NCBI GenBank assembly: GCA_030374765.1
Contig: JARGXX010000068.1
Coordinates: forward strand, 372,001 to 436,000
Direction of reading: 5' to 3'
Origin: Agarophyton chilense
Lineage: Eukaryota; Rhodophyta; Florideophyceae; Gracilariales; Gracilariaceae
DNA: 64,000 bases
Each line of letters begins with the position of its first letter. The stretch's first letter is position 1. Of this stretch, positions 22,146-32,880 are shown piece by piece. A program made the position numbers and the translations under genes. Under the pieces are notes generated by a model. It saw only the letters and a program-made list of their open reading frames with translations. It was not told the DNA's origin and ran no database searches.

Positions 22146-24290
22146 ATGGATGCAGGAAACACACCCAACCGACCAGACCATAAAAATCCTACGGCAGGAA
22201 CAGCTGCCACTGTAACGCCGACGATGTCGCCTGAACCTCAGGTTGATAATTTTAGCAACCGCAGGAGCACAAGAAGCCAGCTGCAAACAGTACTGACTCC
22301 TCTGAACGACCCTGAAAGGATTCGCCGAGAACCCACGGTAGCAGCGCGTGTACGAGAACGCCTCAGCAGGGCCACTTCTAGGCCAGGAACACGAAAAAGG
22401 AGAACTCCGTAAAGACAGAAGGAATTCGAGAGATAATTTCCACCGGGCTTGGCAACCTTCTCTGACCCCGTCTCCGTGAGCTCTGCTCAGCCCATGTCGA
22501 TTCCATTGTGGGCATGCCACTCGCTACGGCGATCGCTGACCATACGGATTACTTCTACTCGAATCGTCCCCAAGGTTATGGAGTCTGAGCTATTCTTAGA
22601 CTCCCTCATTCAGGCCGTCCAAGGGGGAGTCACCAGCCAGAGAGGCAACGTGGTCCCTAGGACCACTCCACAAGTCAAACATTCGGCTTTTATATAGGAA
22701 CCCCCTACCGAACCCCCAGGAGCGGCGGTATTACCCACCCCTCGCCCGGAACACCATCGAGAAAATCCAATGGAAGGACAATCGAGGAGCAGTAGAGAGG
22801 CTCCGTGTCTAGATGAGAGACAGATTGCCCTACCCAAAGGACAATATGAGGTACAGCGACCTCAGGCTTCCATCGGATCTGATAGAGAGATCGATCCCTT
22901 AGGTGCCTATTCCACTTGAGAGAAAAGAAGCAACCACAGGAGAAAGAAGAAAAGAAGTAGCAAAAAAGAGACCATTCGGACACGAGTGATTCCGAATCGG
23001 CCTCAACCGAAACGACAGACTCGGAAGTGGATGAGGCTGCCGTTCGAGGCCTCAGACCACTGACAACAACCAACGAACTTTTCCTCAAGGTTCTCGACTA
23101 CCGGAATTATCGGCTGGCCGACAGGTCTCGGAAATAATCTGGTTCGGTGGCTCGAAGAGTCGCCAAGTGAGCCAAACCGATGCAACTAACTATTACGCAC
23201 AAGTTCTTGTGTTCCGATCCTATTGCTGTCCTTAGGTTTCTCTGTTTGTTCCGTACGGCCTGCGCTTAGAACGGTGTCCACGAGGGCGCCGCTCTGTACA
23301 TTTTCCTATTCTTCCTTACAGGACAGGCGCGTGACCGAGTGGTTTCGAAGATATCTGGCACAACTGACCTCGTGGATGCTCGAGACCGTGAGCTCTTCAG
23401 GCCATACCCTAAGGTTGTTCACTACCTCTTGGAAACGTAAGCCACGGATGAAGTTATAATGGATGCCCACCAGGAAGTAATATCCTTTAGGCAGAGCTCC
23501 AACGTGACCGAATCGGCTTTCACAGACGACCTTTGGAAGAAGTAATACCGATGTGGAAACGTGTTCTCCGAAGGACGGCTTAAACGCCACTTCATCACTA
23601 GATTGCTCCCTGCCATTCGGACGCATGTGCGCAATTACCACACGGAAAACCCACAATACTCCTTCCGAAGGGTCGTTACTTACGCCGAGGGTTATGGCAA
23701 AACCTACAGGGCTTCCAGGCGAAATGATGACATATCCAGAAAACACGCGACTCCATTTCGTAAACCCAATCAAGCCCATTTGGTTAGCCCCACGGAGTCG
23801 GACATGGATGCACCACTCCAGTACACCGATTCGGGAGATGTTCTCGCTGACAATTTCAGTGCTCTTCCGTCTGGGCCCCCATCATATACCTCCCAAGGAA
23901 CTACAGCGACCACTGGACCACCCACGCCCAAGTATTCTCCCTTTTTGCACCGCAAGGACGTTTTTGTTGGCGCCCCAAGCGCCTGCTTCCCCTGCCTTTC
24001 CATGGCCCTACCTTGTGACTGCAGGAGATTTCTCCCTGAGGACGCACGCCAAACCTCCTAGCCTTAAGAGAAGAGAATTACCGGGTGCAAAGATCCGAAG
24101 GAATGTTTAACAGGGCACAGCGACGAACCACAGGGACTCCTAGAAGCTCACTCTGTGCCACGTCTCCGGATACTCCAATCAAAACCCCCCAGGTCCACGC
24201 CATTTTAGACCCTACGGACGACCCAGAAGAGCAATCCTATCCTCAGAAAGAAACGGAAACCCTACGGAAAACTCTTTGAGGGTCGACGCG
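22146..24290 (+). pseudogene. Chromovirus gag region, broken
   Basis: It starts at an ATG 126 bases after the LTR (MDAGNTPNRPDHK...) and stops after 88 codons. Later segments in other frames continue a gag-like polar protein, for example 23561-24061 (HFITRLLPAIRTHVRNYH...). A Cys cluster near 23985-24025 (CFPC...CDC) may be the remains of the zinc knuckle. At least three frame changes are needed to read it through. Confidence 0.55.
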
Positions 24291-24469
24291 AGGCAAATCC
24301 TACCTCTTTAAGCCCCTGCCTCAACCAATTGGACGGTCATAAGCCAAAGAGCTCTGCGCCTCCAAATACAAATCACCCACTATGGACCACTCAGATTGAA
24401 TCAAAACCGGAACACAGCAACGACCCTGTCTGTATCCTCAGGAAAGAGAATTACAAAGTTTGAGTAACC

Positions 24470-25378
24470 GTGGGGCGTCGTTCCAACAACTTTCGAGTGA
24501 CCACATCCGTATTGGACACAGGCACTGGTCCCAACTTGGTCCATTCTAAGCTACTCCAACTGGATTGGAAAGATTTCTTTCAGGCAAGGAAGAACCCAAG
24601 GAGTACCGATGCATCACGTAGACCAATGGAAACTAAAGGGATATTACCACTTTATCTCCAGTTAGGACAATTCAAAGTCCGCACGTGGTTCCTTGTATGT
24701 CCTACCTTGGGCGCTGAGGTAGTCCAAAGGACCTCCTTTATCGATCGATACATTAAGGCAAAATATCCAGGCCTTAGGAAAGTCTTCTTTTACCGCGCAC
24801 CTTCCAGCTTCATAACTGGTTCCGCCACAGGGCCAGAAGCTAACCGCAATCGAGCGCTTGTCTCCGAAGACACGAATTCCGATAAGGTTCGCCTGTCAAA
24901 GGCCATAACGATACCCCCGATGACCCAGATCGGAGCATTGGTCCATTTCCAGTCTTCAGGTCTGGTAACGATTCAGAATCACCCGAAAACAATTCTGAAA
25001 CACCTTACGTTGATGGCCAATGGAGTAATGGACATCCACCCCAACAGGTCCTTTTTGGTAACAATCAGCAACTTCCGAGATAAATCCGTACGGTTACCTA
25101 AAGGTACAGTGATTGGCATCACTCTACCCGCGCCGTGGCCATCATGGAGGCCCAAACGGATAACCTTGCAACGACAAGTCCCGTCGAGGACGTCTACTCT
25201 TGAAAGGGGACGGTTGCCTACGGCGCAGAATTCGAATCCTATTGGCCCTAGGTACTTGGTCTCCTCAGGGAATACCAGGCCATGTCGTCAGGTAGATTGG
25301 GCAAAATCAGAGCCTCCACACACCGCATTGATCCTCAGGATGATGGTAGACCACAGTTACAGCACCCGTACCGTATAG
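24470..25378 (+). pseudogene. Chromovirus protease and start of RT
   Basis: An open 302-codon segment carries the aspartic protease motif VLDTGTGPNLV near codon 16 and continues into the linker before RT. The frame overlaps the next one (25282). The first in-frame start shown is GTG, so the segment is part of a longer polyprotein, not a gene with its own start. Confidence 0.75.
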
Positions 25379-25983
25379 TTCTTACAGGTAGGGAAATTAT
25401 CGCCGACCAGATGGACAAGATGCGCAAAGCTCAAGTCATAGAGCCGGCGCCTCCAAACCAGTCCGATTGGGCAAGTCTCCTGGTCCTCGTGGCGAAGAAA
25501 GATGGCTCCGTCAGGTTCTGTGTCGACTACAGGAAGCTGAACGCAGTAACCAAAAGGGACTCATACCCGATAACCCGCATGGATGACTGTCTGGATTCCT
25601 TAGGCGAAGCTGTCGTAATTATCACACTGGACGCTAACTCCGGATATTGGCAAATCCCTTTGGCTGAAGATGCGAGAGCGCTGACAACTTCTACCACCCA
25701 TGAAGGTCTGTTCAGATTAATTTGTATGCCCTTTGGTTTAATGAATGCACCAGCAACTTTCCAACGGGTAATGGACATCATACTGTCCAAAGTCAAATGG
25801 AAGTTCGCCCTGGTCTATTTGGATGACGTTATAATTTTCTCACGGACCGTAAAGGAACCCCTTCTCCACTTGAAGAAGATGCTAACAATCCTACAGGACG
25901 CTGGAGTAGCACTGAAACTCCGCAAATGCGCTTTCTTCCAGGCCTCAGTGTACTATGTCGGTCACGTCGTCCTCCCACGATAG
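25282..25983 (+). pseudogene. Chromovirus reverse transcriptase
   Basis: RT motifs are in order: VAKKDGSVRFCVDYRKLN, LDANSGYWQIPL (catalytic Asp), MPFGLMNAPATFQ and YLDDVIIFS (the catalytic Asp pair). The core residues are intact. The frame ends at a TAG (25981-25983) just after YYVGHVV, where RNase H should follow, so the RT to RNase H junction is broken. Confidence 0.85.
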
Positions 25984-26061
25984 CTAAAGGTGGCCACACG
26001 GAGCACAAATGCGAATCGCCAGGCTAAGCATCCTAGGACCCACATGTAACTACGATCCTTC

Positions 26062-26577
26062 GTGGGCTTATGCAATTTTTACCGACGGTTCGTCCAGGGG
26101 TTTGCCAAGATCTCGGCCCCTTTCAACGCGATGCTGAAGAAGGGAACACCTTCGGAGTTCGAAGCCCTAACTGACGACCAGTACGAGGCATTTCAAACCC
26201 TAAAGGCCAAATTGCTGAGCCCATTTATATTGGCCTTACCGAAACCTAATAGTCCCTTTGTCCTGGATAGAGAGGTCTCTGATGTCCAAGTAGGATGTGC
26301 ACTGCTACAGGAACAGGAGTCACCGAAGGACTGTCGACCTATCGGCTACTGGAGCAGAAAGCTCACCAGCGCGGAGCGAAACTACAATACGAACGAAAAG
26401 GAATATCTAGCCATCGTATGGTCCGTATTGACATTCCGCCCGTACCTCGAGGGAACCAGGTTTACCATCAGGACAGACCACGATTCACTCCGATGGTTAC
26501 TCAATATGACCGATGCATCGAGTCGCCTTGCTAGGAGGCGACTCAGGCTTTCCGAATATGACTACGAGATAACCTAA
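26062..26577 (+). pseudogene. Chromovirus RT connection and RNase H
   Basis: It begins GLCNFYRRFV..FAKISAPF, the conserved thumb/connection region, and continues to RNase H with DREVSDVQVGCALLQ, NEKEYLAIVW and RTDHDSLRWLL. The first catalytic Asp is present (DREVSD replaces the usual DAS). It ends at TAA (26575) before the integrase. Confidence 0.8.
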
Positions 26578-26718
26578 AGGCCAGGCATCAAGCACCAGGC
26601 AGCAAATGCCCTGTCGCGAATTATTACCGACGGAACTGATGACACTCCACTGGACGACCTAATTCCCACCCCCGTTACAGACAATGGACCACAGGACTAT
26701 ACGGAAACAGATGATCTT

Positions 26719-27912
26719 ATGGGTAAGGTGCAATCGGAGGATTCTGAGGTAAAGAAGAACGAATTATACCTATTGGACTGGGAGACAGTACCGCCCAACT
26801 CGGCACCACCTCAGTTTAATGCGATAGCCCTGGAGGAAAAGGAACTCTTCCCTATAACTATTGAGGAACTCCTACAGGCGCAGGTCGAAGACGAGTACTG
26901 CAAGGAAACAGCCCAATTGGTAGGAACCCCAGGATGCCTGTTCGACTATGACCGGTTTGGACTACTATGTTGCCGCTCACCGCTGGATGGCGCACTCCAA
27001 CGGGTAATACGAACTTCGCTAAGGGCGCGATTCCTATACCTCGCCCATTTTCCCTGCTTGGCTAATCACCCTAGAGGCCGACGAATGTACCAGACCCTAA
27101 AGAAGTTCATCTACTGGCCACTAATGCCGCAGGATCTATGGGAAACCGCACGGAAATGTTCATCGTGCGCACAGATCCGAGGGTCTCGCGCCAACCATCA
27201 GGCCAAATTGAAGCTCTTCCCCGCCACAGGTCCAATGGAATTTGTCGCAATGGATATACTTGGGCCTTTGTCTAAGTCGTCCCACGGGAAACGGTTAGTC
27301 TTGGTTATAACCGATAGGTTTACCAAAGTTACCCGAGCCCTACCCCTAGGAAAGACAACCCCGACGGATGTCGCCATGGCCTTCTTGTCCCACTTGGTGT
27401 ATCCACATGGCATGCCACTGTACCTCCTTATGGATAACGGCAGCAAGTTTATATCCATATTTTTCTCGCATGTCTGTGCTACCTTAGGTATCAAACATGT
27501 GATCACCACGGGGTACCACCCGCAAACCAATGGCCAAGCCTAACGCTTCAACCGCACCCTTCTGGACCGGTTGGCGTGCTACGTTTAGGAGCACCAATTG
27601 TACTGGGACGACTACGTTGAGCCATTGGTTTATGCCTACAACACGCAGGTGCACGCTTCCACGGGGACAACACCGTTCGACTTAAAGCAAACGAGAGCGC
27701 CGCCGCCGATAGCTGTTGACATTCAGGAGTTTATCATACCCCAGAACATAACCGAAGCAATGACTCCTACCCAGTCGAAGCACTACTCGCGGCGACGCAT
27801 CGACCGCATTATCCAATCGGCCAGAACTGTACTAACCAAAGCCCAACGGCGCTACAAGATCAATTTCCACAAATCCGTTTGGAACACACCGACCTTTGGG
27901 AAGGAGACCTGA
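26719..27912 (+). pseudogene. Chromovirus integrase, catalytic Glu codon replaced by TAA
   Basis: The HHCC zinc domain (HFPCLANHPRG...CSSC) is followed by the core: first Asp in AMDILGPL, second Asp in LLMDNGSKF, then GYHPQTNGQA. In the family the next residue is the catalytic Glu followed by RFNRTLL. Here that codon is TAA (27541-27543) and RFNRTLL follows in frame. A further TAG (27588-27590) comes 14 codons later, and the frame reopens to 27912. Confidence 0.85.
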
Positions 27913-28625
27913 TTTACCTGGATCGGCCACCAAAGGACAGTGAGGAACTCGAGGACACTACGAGGAAGCTCTTACCACGCTCTACGGGTCCATACAAAGT
28001 ACTTAAGGCCATTGAACACACCATCACGTTACTAATTGACGGCCTACAGGACACCGTGTCTATTGACTTCATGACACGAGCTCCCAGTTCCTCCGGACCA
28101 CCAACATCCCAGCCCCCTGGCCCAACGGAAGCACCACGCCCTCAGCTCGACGATCAAGTCCTCACACCCCCTAAGGCAGTTCCCGAGGACTCGACTATCC
28201 CCATGGACACGATGGTCAATGCCAACTACTATGACCCATCGCTTTCAACTGACTCCGATGGATTCGCCACTTTGGATCACACTCTCCTTCCGGAGGATGA
28301 ACATCAACCGGAATATGTGATTGAGCGCATCACCTCCGCCGGTTTGGGAGAAGATGAAACTATGTGCTATCGCGTCGGTTGGTTCGGCTACACACCTGAG
28401 GAAGATACTTGGCAAGAGCCTCAAACCATTCCGGCTATTTTTATCGCCCGCTATGGGCGCAGAATCAACCAATCGGAGCGCGGCCTTCAAGAGGGGGCAA
28501 CCATTGGACCGAATAATCTCAAAACGCTTCCCAAACCGCCTCCCGACACGACAGTTCCCCGGAACACGACGGTTCTTCGTAGCTTTCGCATCAGGGAGCA
28601 AGGTCAGTCCTTCGGAGACCCCTGA
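27879..28625 (+). pseudogene. Chromovirus integrase C-terminus with chromodomain
   Basis: The 248-codon open segment starts in the GPY-type region (RSTGPYKVLKAIEHT at about 34-48). A Pro-rich linker follows, then a chromodomain from about codon 146 (YVIERITSAG...) with the aromatic residues YRVGWFGY and EEDTWQEP. In chromoviruses this domain directs integration to marked chromatin. This overlaps the previous frame, so the pol C-terminus is in a shifted frame. Confidence 0.8.
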
Positions 28626-28717
28626 GGAAGACTCGAGACGCTCTCAAGATTGGACGCCGTCCCGGGGCACGCACGTTTGATATACAAGAAAGACCTTGGG
28701 AAAGCACAAGAATTAAT

Positions 28718-29534
28718 TTATTTGATAACTGACAGAGGTAGAACAGCCCTCACCATGACCTCAAGGTTCGCGGGAGCGCTTGTATCACCAACAGGACTCA
28801 CGAGGGGGCCAGCAGTAACTCTGTCGTCATCAAAGGAACCTTCAGGAGGAAAACCGAGACTAGGGACACCCGAGGAGCCCACTGGACCACCAGAACCGGC
28901 CCCAGCAAGCCGAGCACGCTTCTTGAGCAGAGCTTCATCTGAAGAACTATTTTCACCATCGAAAGCCTCCCGTTCTCTCGAATTTAGACCATACCGGGCA
29001 TCTAAGTCAGCAGTAACTCTCTGGAACAGCATTCGTGTATTCTGCCGCAGGAGATTTACCATAGCGGTCTTCAGAAGCGCTCGGAAGCAAGCTTCCCTCA
29101 GGACTGTCGCAATTTCTATCAAGGCAGTAATACCAACGGTACGGCGGAATGGCATGAGGCACTGGCCGCGGGTTTCATTCGACGGTATGGTCATAGCGGT
29201 CCCCGGGACGTTCATAGGTCACTTGGTATCCCGAGGAGCTCCCCGCTTGGTTGCTCGAAGCCATAGTGCTGCTGCCCACAGGTTGGTCCGCCGCAAAATG
29301 GATAGGAAAACCGACGGAAGAGACAGAATTCGGAGAGAAAATGGCATATCCGACGGGCTTATAACGCGATCGCGGCATCGCGCGCGACCAATGGAGAAAT
29401 ACCGCGATGGGAAGGAAGGAGGATGAAACCGAATCGGGCAGGATAACCGACGTGATCTCGAATGGACAAAGTGTGCAACGTGGTTCACGGCGGACGACGC
29501 GCATGGGTTCGCCAAATAAATACCAAAGCGGCAA
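28718..29534 (-). other. Antisense open frames between the chromodomain and the 3' LTR
   Basis: Two overlapping minus-strand frames (29534-29175, 119 codons; 29215-28718, 165 codons) fill the 1.3-kb region between pol and the 3' LTR. The second reads like folded protein (EIATVLREACFRALLKTAM...) with an acidic, Ser/Gly/Pro-rich tail. The plus strand is also open here for 258 codons, so compositional openness is possible. No family is recognised. Confidence 0.35.
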
Positions 29535-29910
29535 GGAGCCCCCTCTCAGTGCGCGTACAGTACCTTAGGTGAACTAATTGCCAACCTGGCGCCAAGGGTC
29601 ACTTTTTACGCACTGTTACTCCTGAGGATGGTGGCGATGCCACGCGCCATCGCGCCCACTGGGAACGAGAGCAACTAACCCCCAGGATGGTCATAAGAAG
29701 CCGACATTTCAGACACGGCACCGCTCGTGTCCAGGCCATTAGTACGCTCAGGATCACAACGTTCCGACCCCGAAGGCAAGCTTGGAGGTTCACGCATAGG
29801 TCCAGTTAGAGCCAGACCCCCAGGAAGGTATGGGGCAATTTGGACTTCACCGTGACGGTCGAATTCTAAGGAGGAAGATATGTGAAGGAGCGATGATAAC
29901 GGTTGATCCC

Positions 29911-30326
29911 TGTAAGCCGCCGGGCCCTGAGGTATCTTACAAACGACACGTGGACGTGTCGACCTCGGGTGGACTCATGTAGATTACTAATTTATTTTAA
30001 GTAGTACAATAGATTAGCATTACAGAGCCAGGGAGATCTCAGCGCCTCGCCAGTACTACTTACTTGGCTCGAGTGACGCTTCTCCCTTTGAGTACGGTAA
30101 GCACCGTTAGGATACTAAATAACCCCCTTTGGTATATTAGTTCCACCCTTTGGTCTTCAAGCCATCGTTTCCGTAGCTCCAACCCGCAGGACTACGCAGT
30201 AAACGCCAGCCCATTGCACAAAGTACTCTGGGAGTGCCGCCGTCAAGGATTCGAACCTTAGGACCCGCTCTACTACGCTACCACTGGTCGAGACCCTAAC
30301 GCTGACCCACCCGTCATTGTGTTACA
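29911..30326 (+). repeat. Chromovirus 3' LTR (416 bp)
   Basis: It starts TGTAAGCCGCCGGGCCC and ends CATTGTGTTACA, pairing with 21605-22020. The 31 bases before it match the 31 bases before the 5' LTR at 23 positions without gaps. A purine-rich stretch (AAGGAGGAAGATATG) about 25-40 bases upstream is the best polypurine-tract candidate. Confidence 0.9.
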
Positions 30327-32660
30327 TAGGGCTTGAGCGTGGGGCCACATTCGTTCATATTGGTTTCCTGGAGATGGAATTCGATGGCGTCTGGTTGCGA
30401 TACGGTAACCACGTGTTTGGAGCTGGTGATCGTCCAGTTCAGGAATCGTGTGGGGGTGCCGAGCCGTTGTATGTTGTATTTGAGTTAAAGTTGCTGGTAC
30501 AATTCGCCGATGAATGTCTGTTTTGATGCTAGTACTAGGAAGTCATCTAGGGTGGTGCTGACTAGTATGTAGTCATTGGCTGTTTTCAGAGTGTAGAGGC
30601 ATGGGACATGCTCCGAGCTTGAGAATCCGAGAGATGTGACGAGGGTTTTGAGGGCGTGGTTGCAGTAGTAGGTCCCTGGCAGTGAGACGTATTGGTTGCC
30701 TTCGAGTTGGCCATATGTTCTGTTGTGTTTATTGGTGACGTCAAAGTTAGGCATATGCTTCATGTGTACGAGTTTAGAGCGTTGGTAGGATTCGTGTAGG
30801 TATGCCAAGTTGATGTTGAAGTGGTCAAGTGGGAAATATATGGTTGCGTGCATTGCTATAAGCATGAGTTAGGTCTTGCGGTCTGCGGTGTATGTAGTGG
30901 TGTGTTTTGGATCGAAAAGCAATCTTGGTTTCATAAGGTCTTCACGGAGGTTACATCTTGCCTTTATAAGTGGCATTCTATTCTGTCGAACGTTTGTATC
31001 GGTATATCATCATCAAGGAAATCACTGACTTTTGCTGTGCTGTGAAGTTGGATGGGAGCAATTTGATACTGTCGTGATCGTCGATGTTCTACAGTTTGGT
31101 GTCATGGGCTTTTTTCTATTGTTGGGCATCCAGGTATTTGCGAGCTTGTGAGAGATTGAATGGAGGTGGTTTAGTTGCCAGGATGGCTGTGGGGATGGGA
31201 TGCTTATGGCTGGCTTTTGCTTTGAAGGCTGTTGGTGTTGTGTTCGTGGGATAAATTCCTTTCTGGTAGGGGTGGAAGTCTTGTGTACTAATCTGGTGGT
31301 ATACATGCGTGTGTGGGTTCTGGACTGTTACATGTTTGAGGGACGCGGAATACATATAGCGGACGAGATCTGCTCGTGCTTCCAGTTTCTTGCTTGGGGC
31401 GTATATTGGCATTGTTGCTAGCTGACCAAAGGTTTATATATGCTTGATATGTACAATTTTTTGTTGTACCAGAGTTGGTAGGGTGATCTACGAATGGTTG
31501 TATGTTGGATGAGGTTGTATTTGAATATTGTATCCCTTTCAGCGTCATCGCAGTGGGTGTCGTCCAATCCTGCTGTATTGAGTAGGGCTTGGACGGAGTT
31601 CATTATAGTGCGGTTCAGCCGTTAGGCTATGGCGTTCTTTTATAGTTGGTGCACTGTTCGGAGATGGTGCCTGATGGGGTTATTGTGATAGATGTATTGG
31701 ATATGGGTTGAAAGATTTTCTTTGGCGTTGTCACGCAAAACGTCTTGCAATGGGTGCCCCATTGTTCGTATGTATTGGAGCGGTATGTTGATGTTTGTTT
31801 AGATGTCGTTACGGTGTTTGAGGAATTGGGCGATGACGAATTTACGCGCTGGGTAGACTATAAGGAGCATGTAGTTCTTGCCGTGTACCGAGGTCGGTTT
31901 GATGGGGCCGCATGTGTCCGACCTCACGTGTTCTCCAACGGCATAGTAGGGCGTGGTTCTTTGGTGCGGCGCTGGGTGCATTTCGGCGTGATTTCATGCG
32001 CTTCACTTTAGTTGGACATCGGTGGGTAGAGTTTGGGAAATTTTTGGGAGAAGGCATTATTCGGCTGTGAGTGGTTGATTCGAAGGGTGCCATGTGGGCG
32101 CTGCGGTAGCCGTTTTGATGCTGGGTTGTTTGGTGATGGCATGAGTTATTTGGTTCAGTATTTCACGATGGTTGGTCTTTGTTTGTTTATGGTAATTGGA
32201 GGTGGTGGTTTGTTGAGCACGTGCTTCACTGTCGTGGGTGTTGACTTGTTCGTGAATTTTTGTCGCCGCAATGGGGAAGGCGATTGAGTGTTTTTGTAGT
32301 GGAAGGGTTTATACTAGTGGGTTCGCTCGGTGTGGGCCGTATTGTGGTTTACGATTATCGCATTTAGGCGTTACTAGTTGTTTTTCGATGGGGATGTTTC
32401 TATAAATTTGGGAGAGCGCTGGGTGGTGTCTAAGGTTTGACCTTGTGCTGCTGTGAGGCTTAGTAGGCCATATTTTTGTGCTAGATCGTGGACCGATGCT
32501 AGGTTCTGTTGGCGGTTCCTGTTCGCGACTGCGTGAGTGATTATGTTTTTATTATTGTTGGTTTTCAGGGGCAATGGTTTGATGCGCGTGCATCGGGACA
32601 GCTGTTTTATAAATAAGTGAGTTAGAAGCTGTGTTTGGAAAATTGTCATGGTGAGATGGA
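30327..32660 (-). mobile_element. Copia element 2 remnant, 3' part
   Basis: Minus-strand Ty1/copia pieces are readable in the right order. A protease/pre-integrase remnant lies at 32649-32374, integrase pieces at about 32093-31603 (SDTCGPIKPTSVHGKNYMLLIVYPARKFV), and RT at 30865-30485 (AYLHESYQ; LTTLDDFLVLAS-like in place of YVDDFLV). The minus strand is markedly rich in A and C, giving the plus strand a G/T-rich look that sets it apart from neighbours. All frames are broken. The chromovirus LTR cuts its 3' end. Confidence 0.65.
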
Positions 32661-32880
32661 GGTAGATGGTGTGAGTTGGGTGGGATCCGCTGTTCAGGAC
32701 GAACTTACCTGTGCATTCTGTGTCAACTTCGAAAACTATGTCGAGTTGGAGTGGGAAAGGTTCTTTTTTCGGAGCCCGTGGGTATCGTGTGTAAACGTAG
32801 CTCTCATGAAAGGCTCAAATGGGTGCACGGCCCAATTTGATACAGCGATTTTCTTCGGCCGCGCGAACCAAGATCTTTAA

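Larger units (their letters stand above)
21605..30326 (+). mobile_element. Ty3/gypsy chromovirus, 8.7 kb, decayed
   Basis: The element has two 416-bp LTRs, and the gene order gag, protease, RT, RNase H, integrase and chromodomain on the plus strand is typical of chromoviruses. Coding is split by stops and frameshifts, but the enzyme cores are readable: DTG protease, YLDD reverse transcriptase, the HHCC and DD(E) integrase, and a C-terminal chromodomain. A TGG-starting stretch at 22024 (TGGTCTCCCGACT), three bases after the 5' LTR, is a plausible tRNA primer-binding site. The flanking 5-mers (TGTCC before, TAGGG after) do not match, so a clean target duplication is absent. No intact ORF could support autonomous movement. 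Confidence 0.85.

Noticed and set aside
28650..29426. 258-codon plus-strand frame after the chromodomain
   Set aside because: Arg/Ser/Ala-rich without structure; the opposite strand looks more protein-like, and the region is low in stops on both.
30339..30526. Plus-strand frame after the chromovirus 3' LTR
   Set aside because: Shadow of the copia 2 reverse transcriptase remnant on the minus strand.
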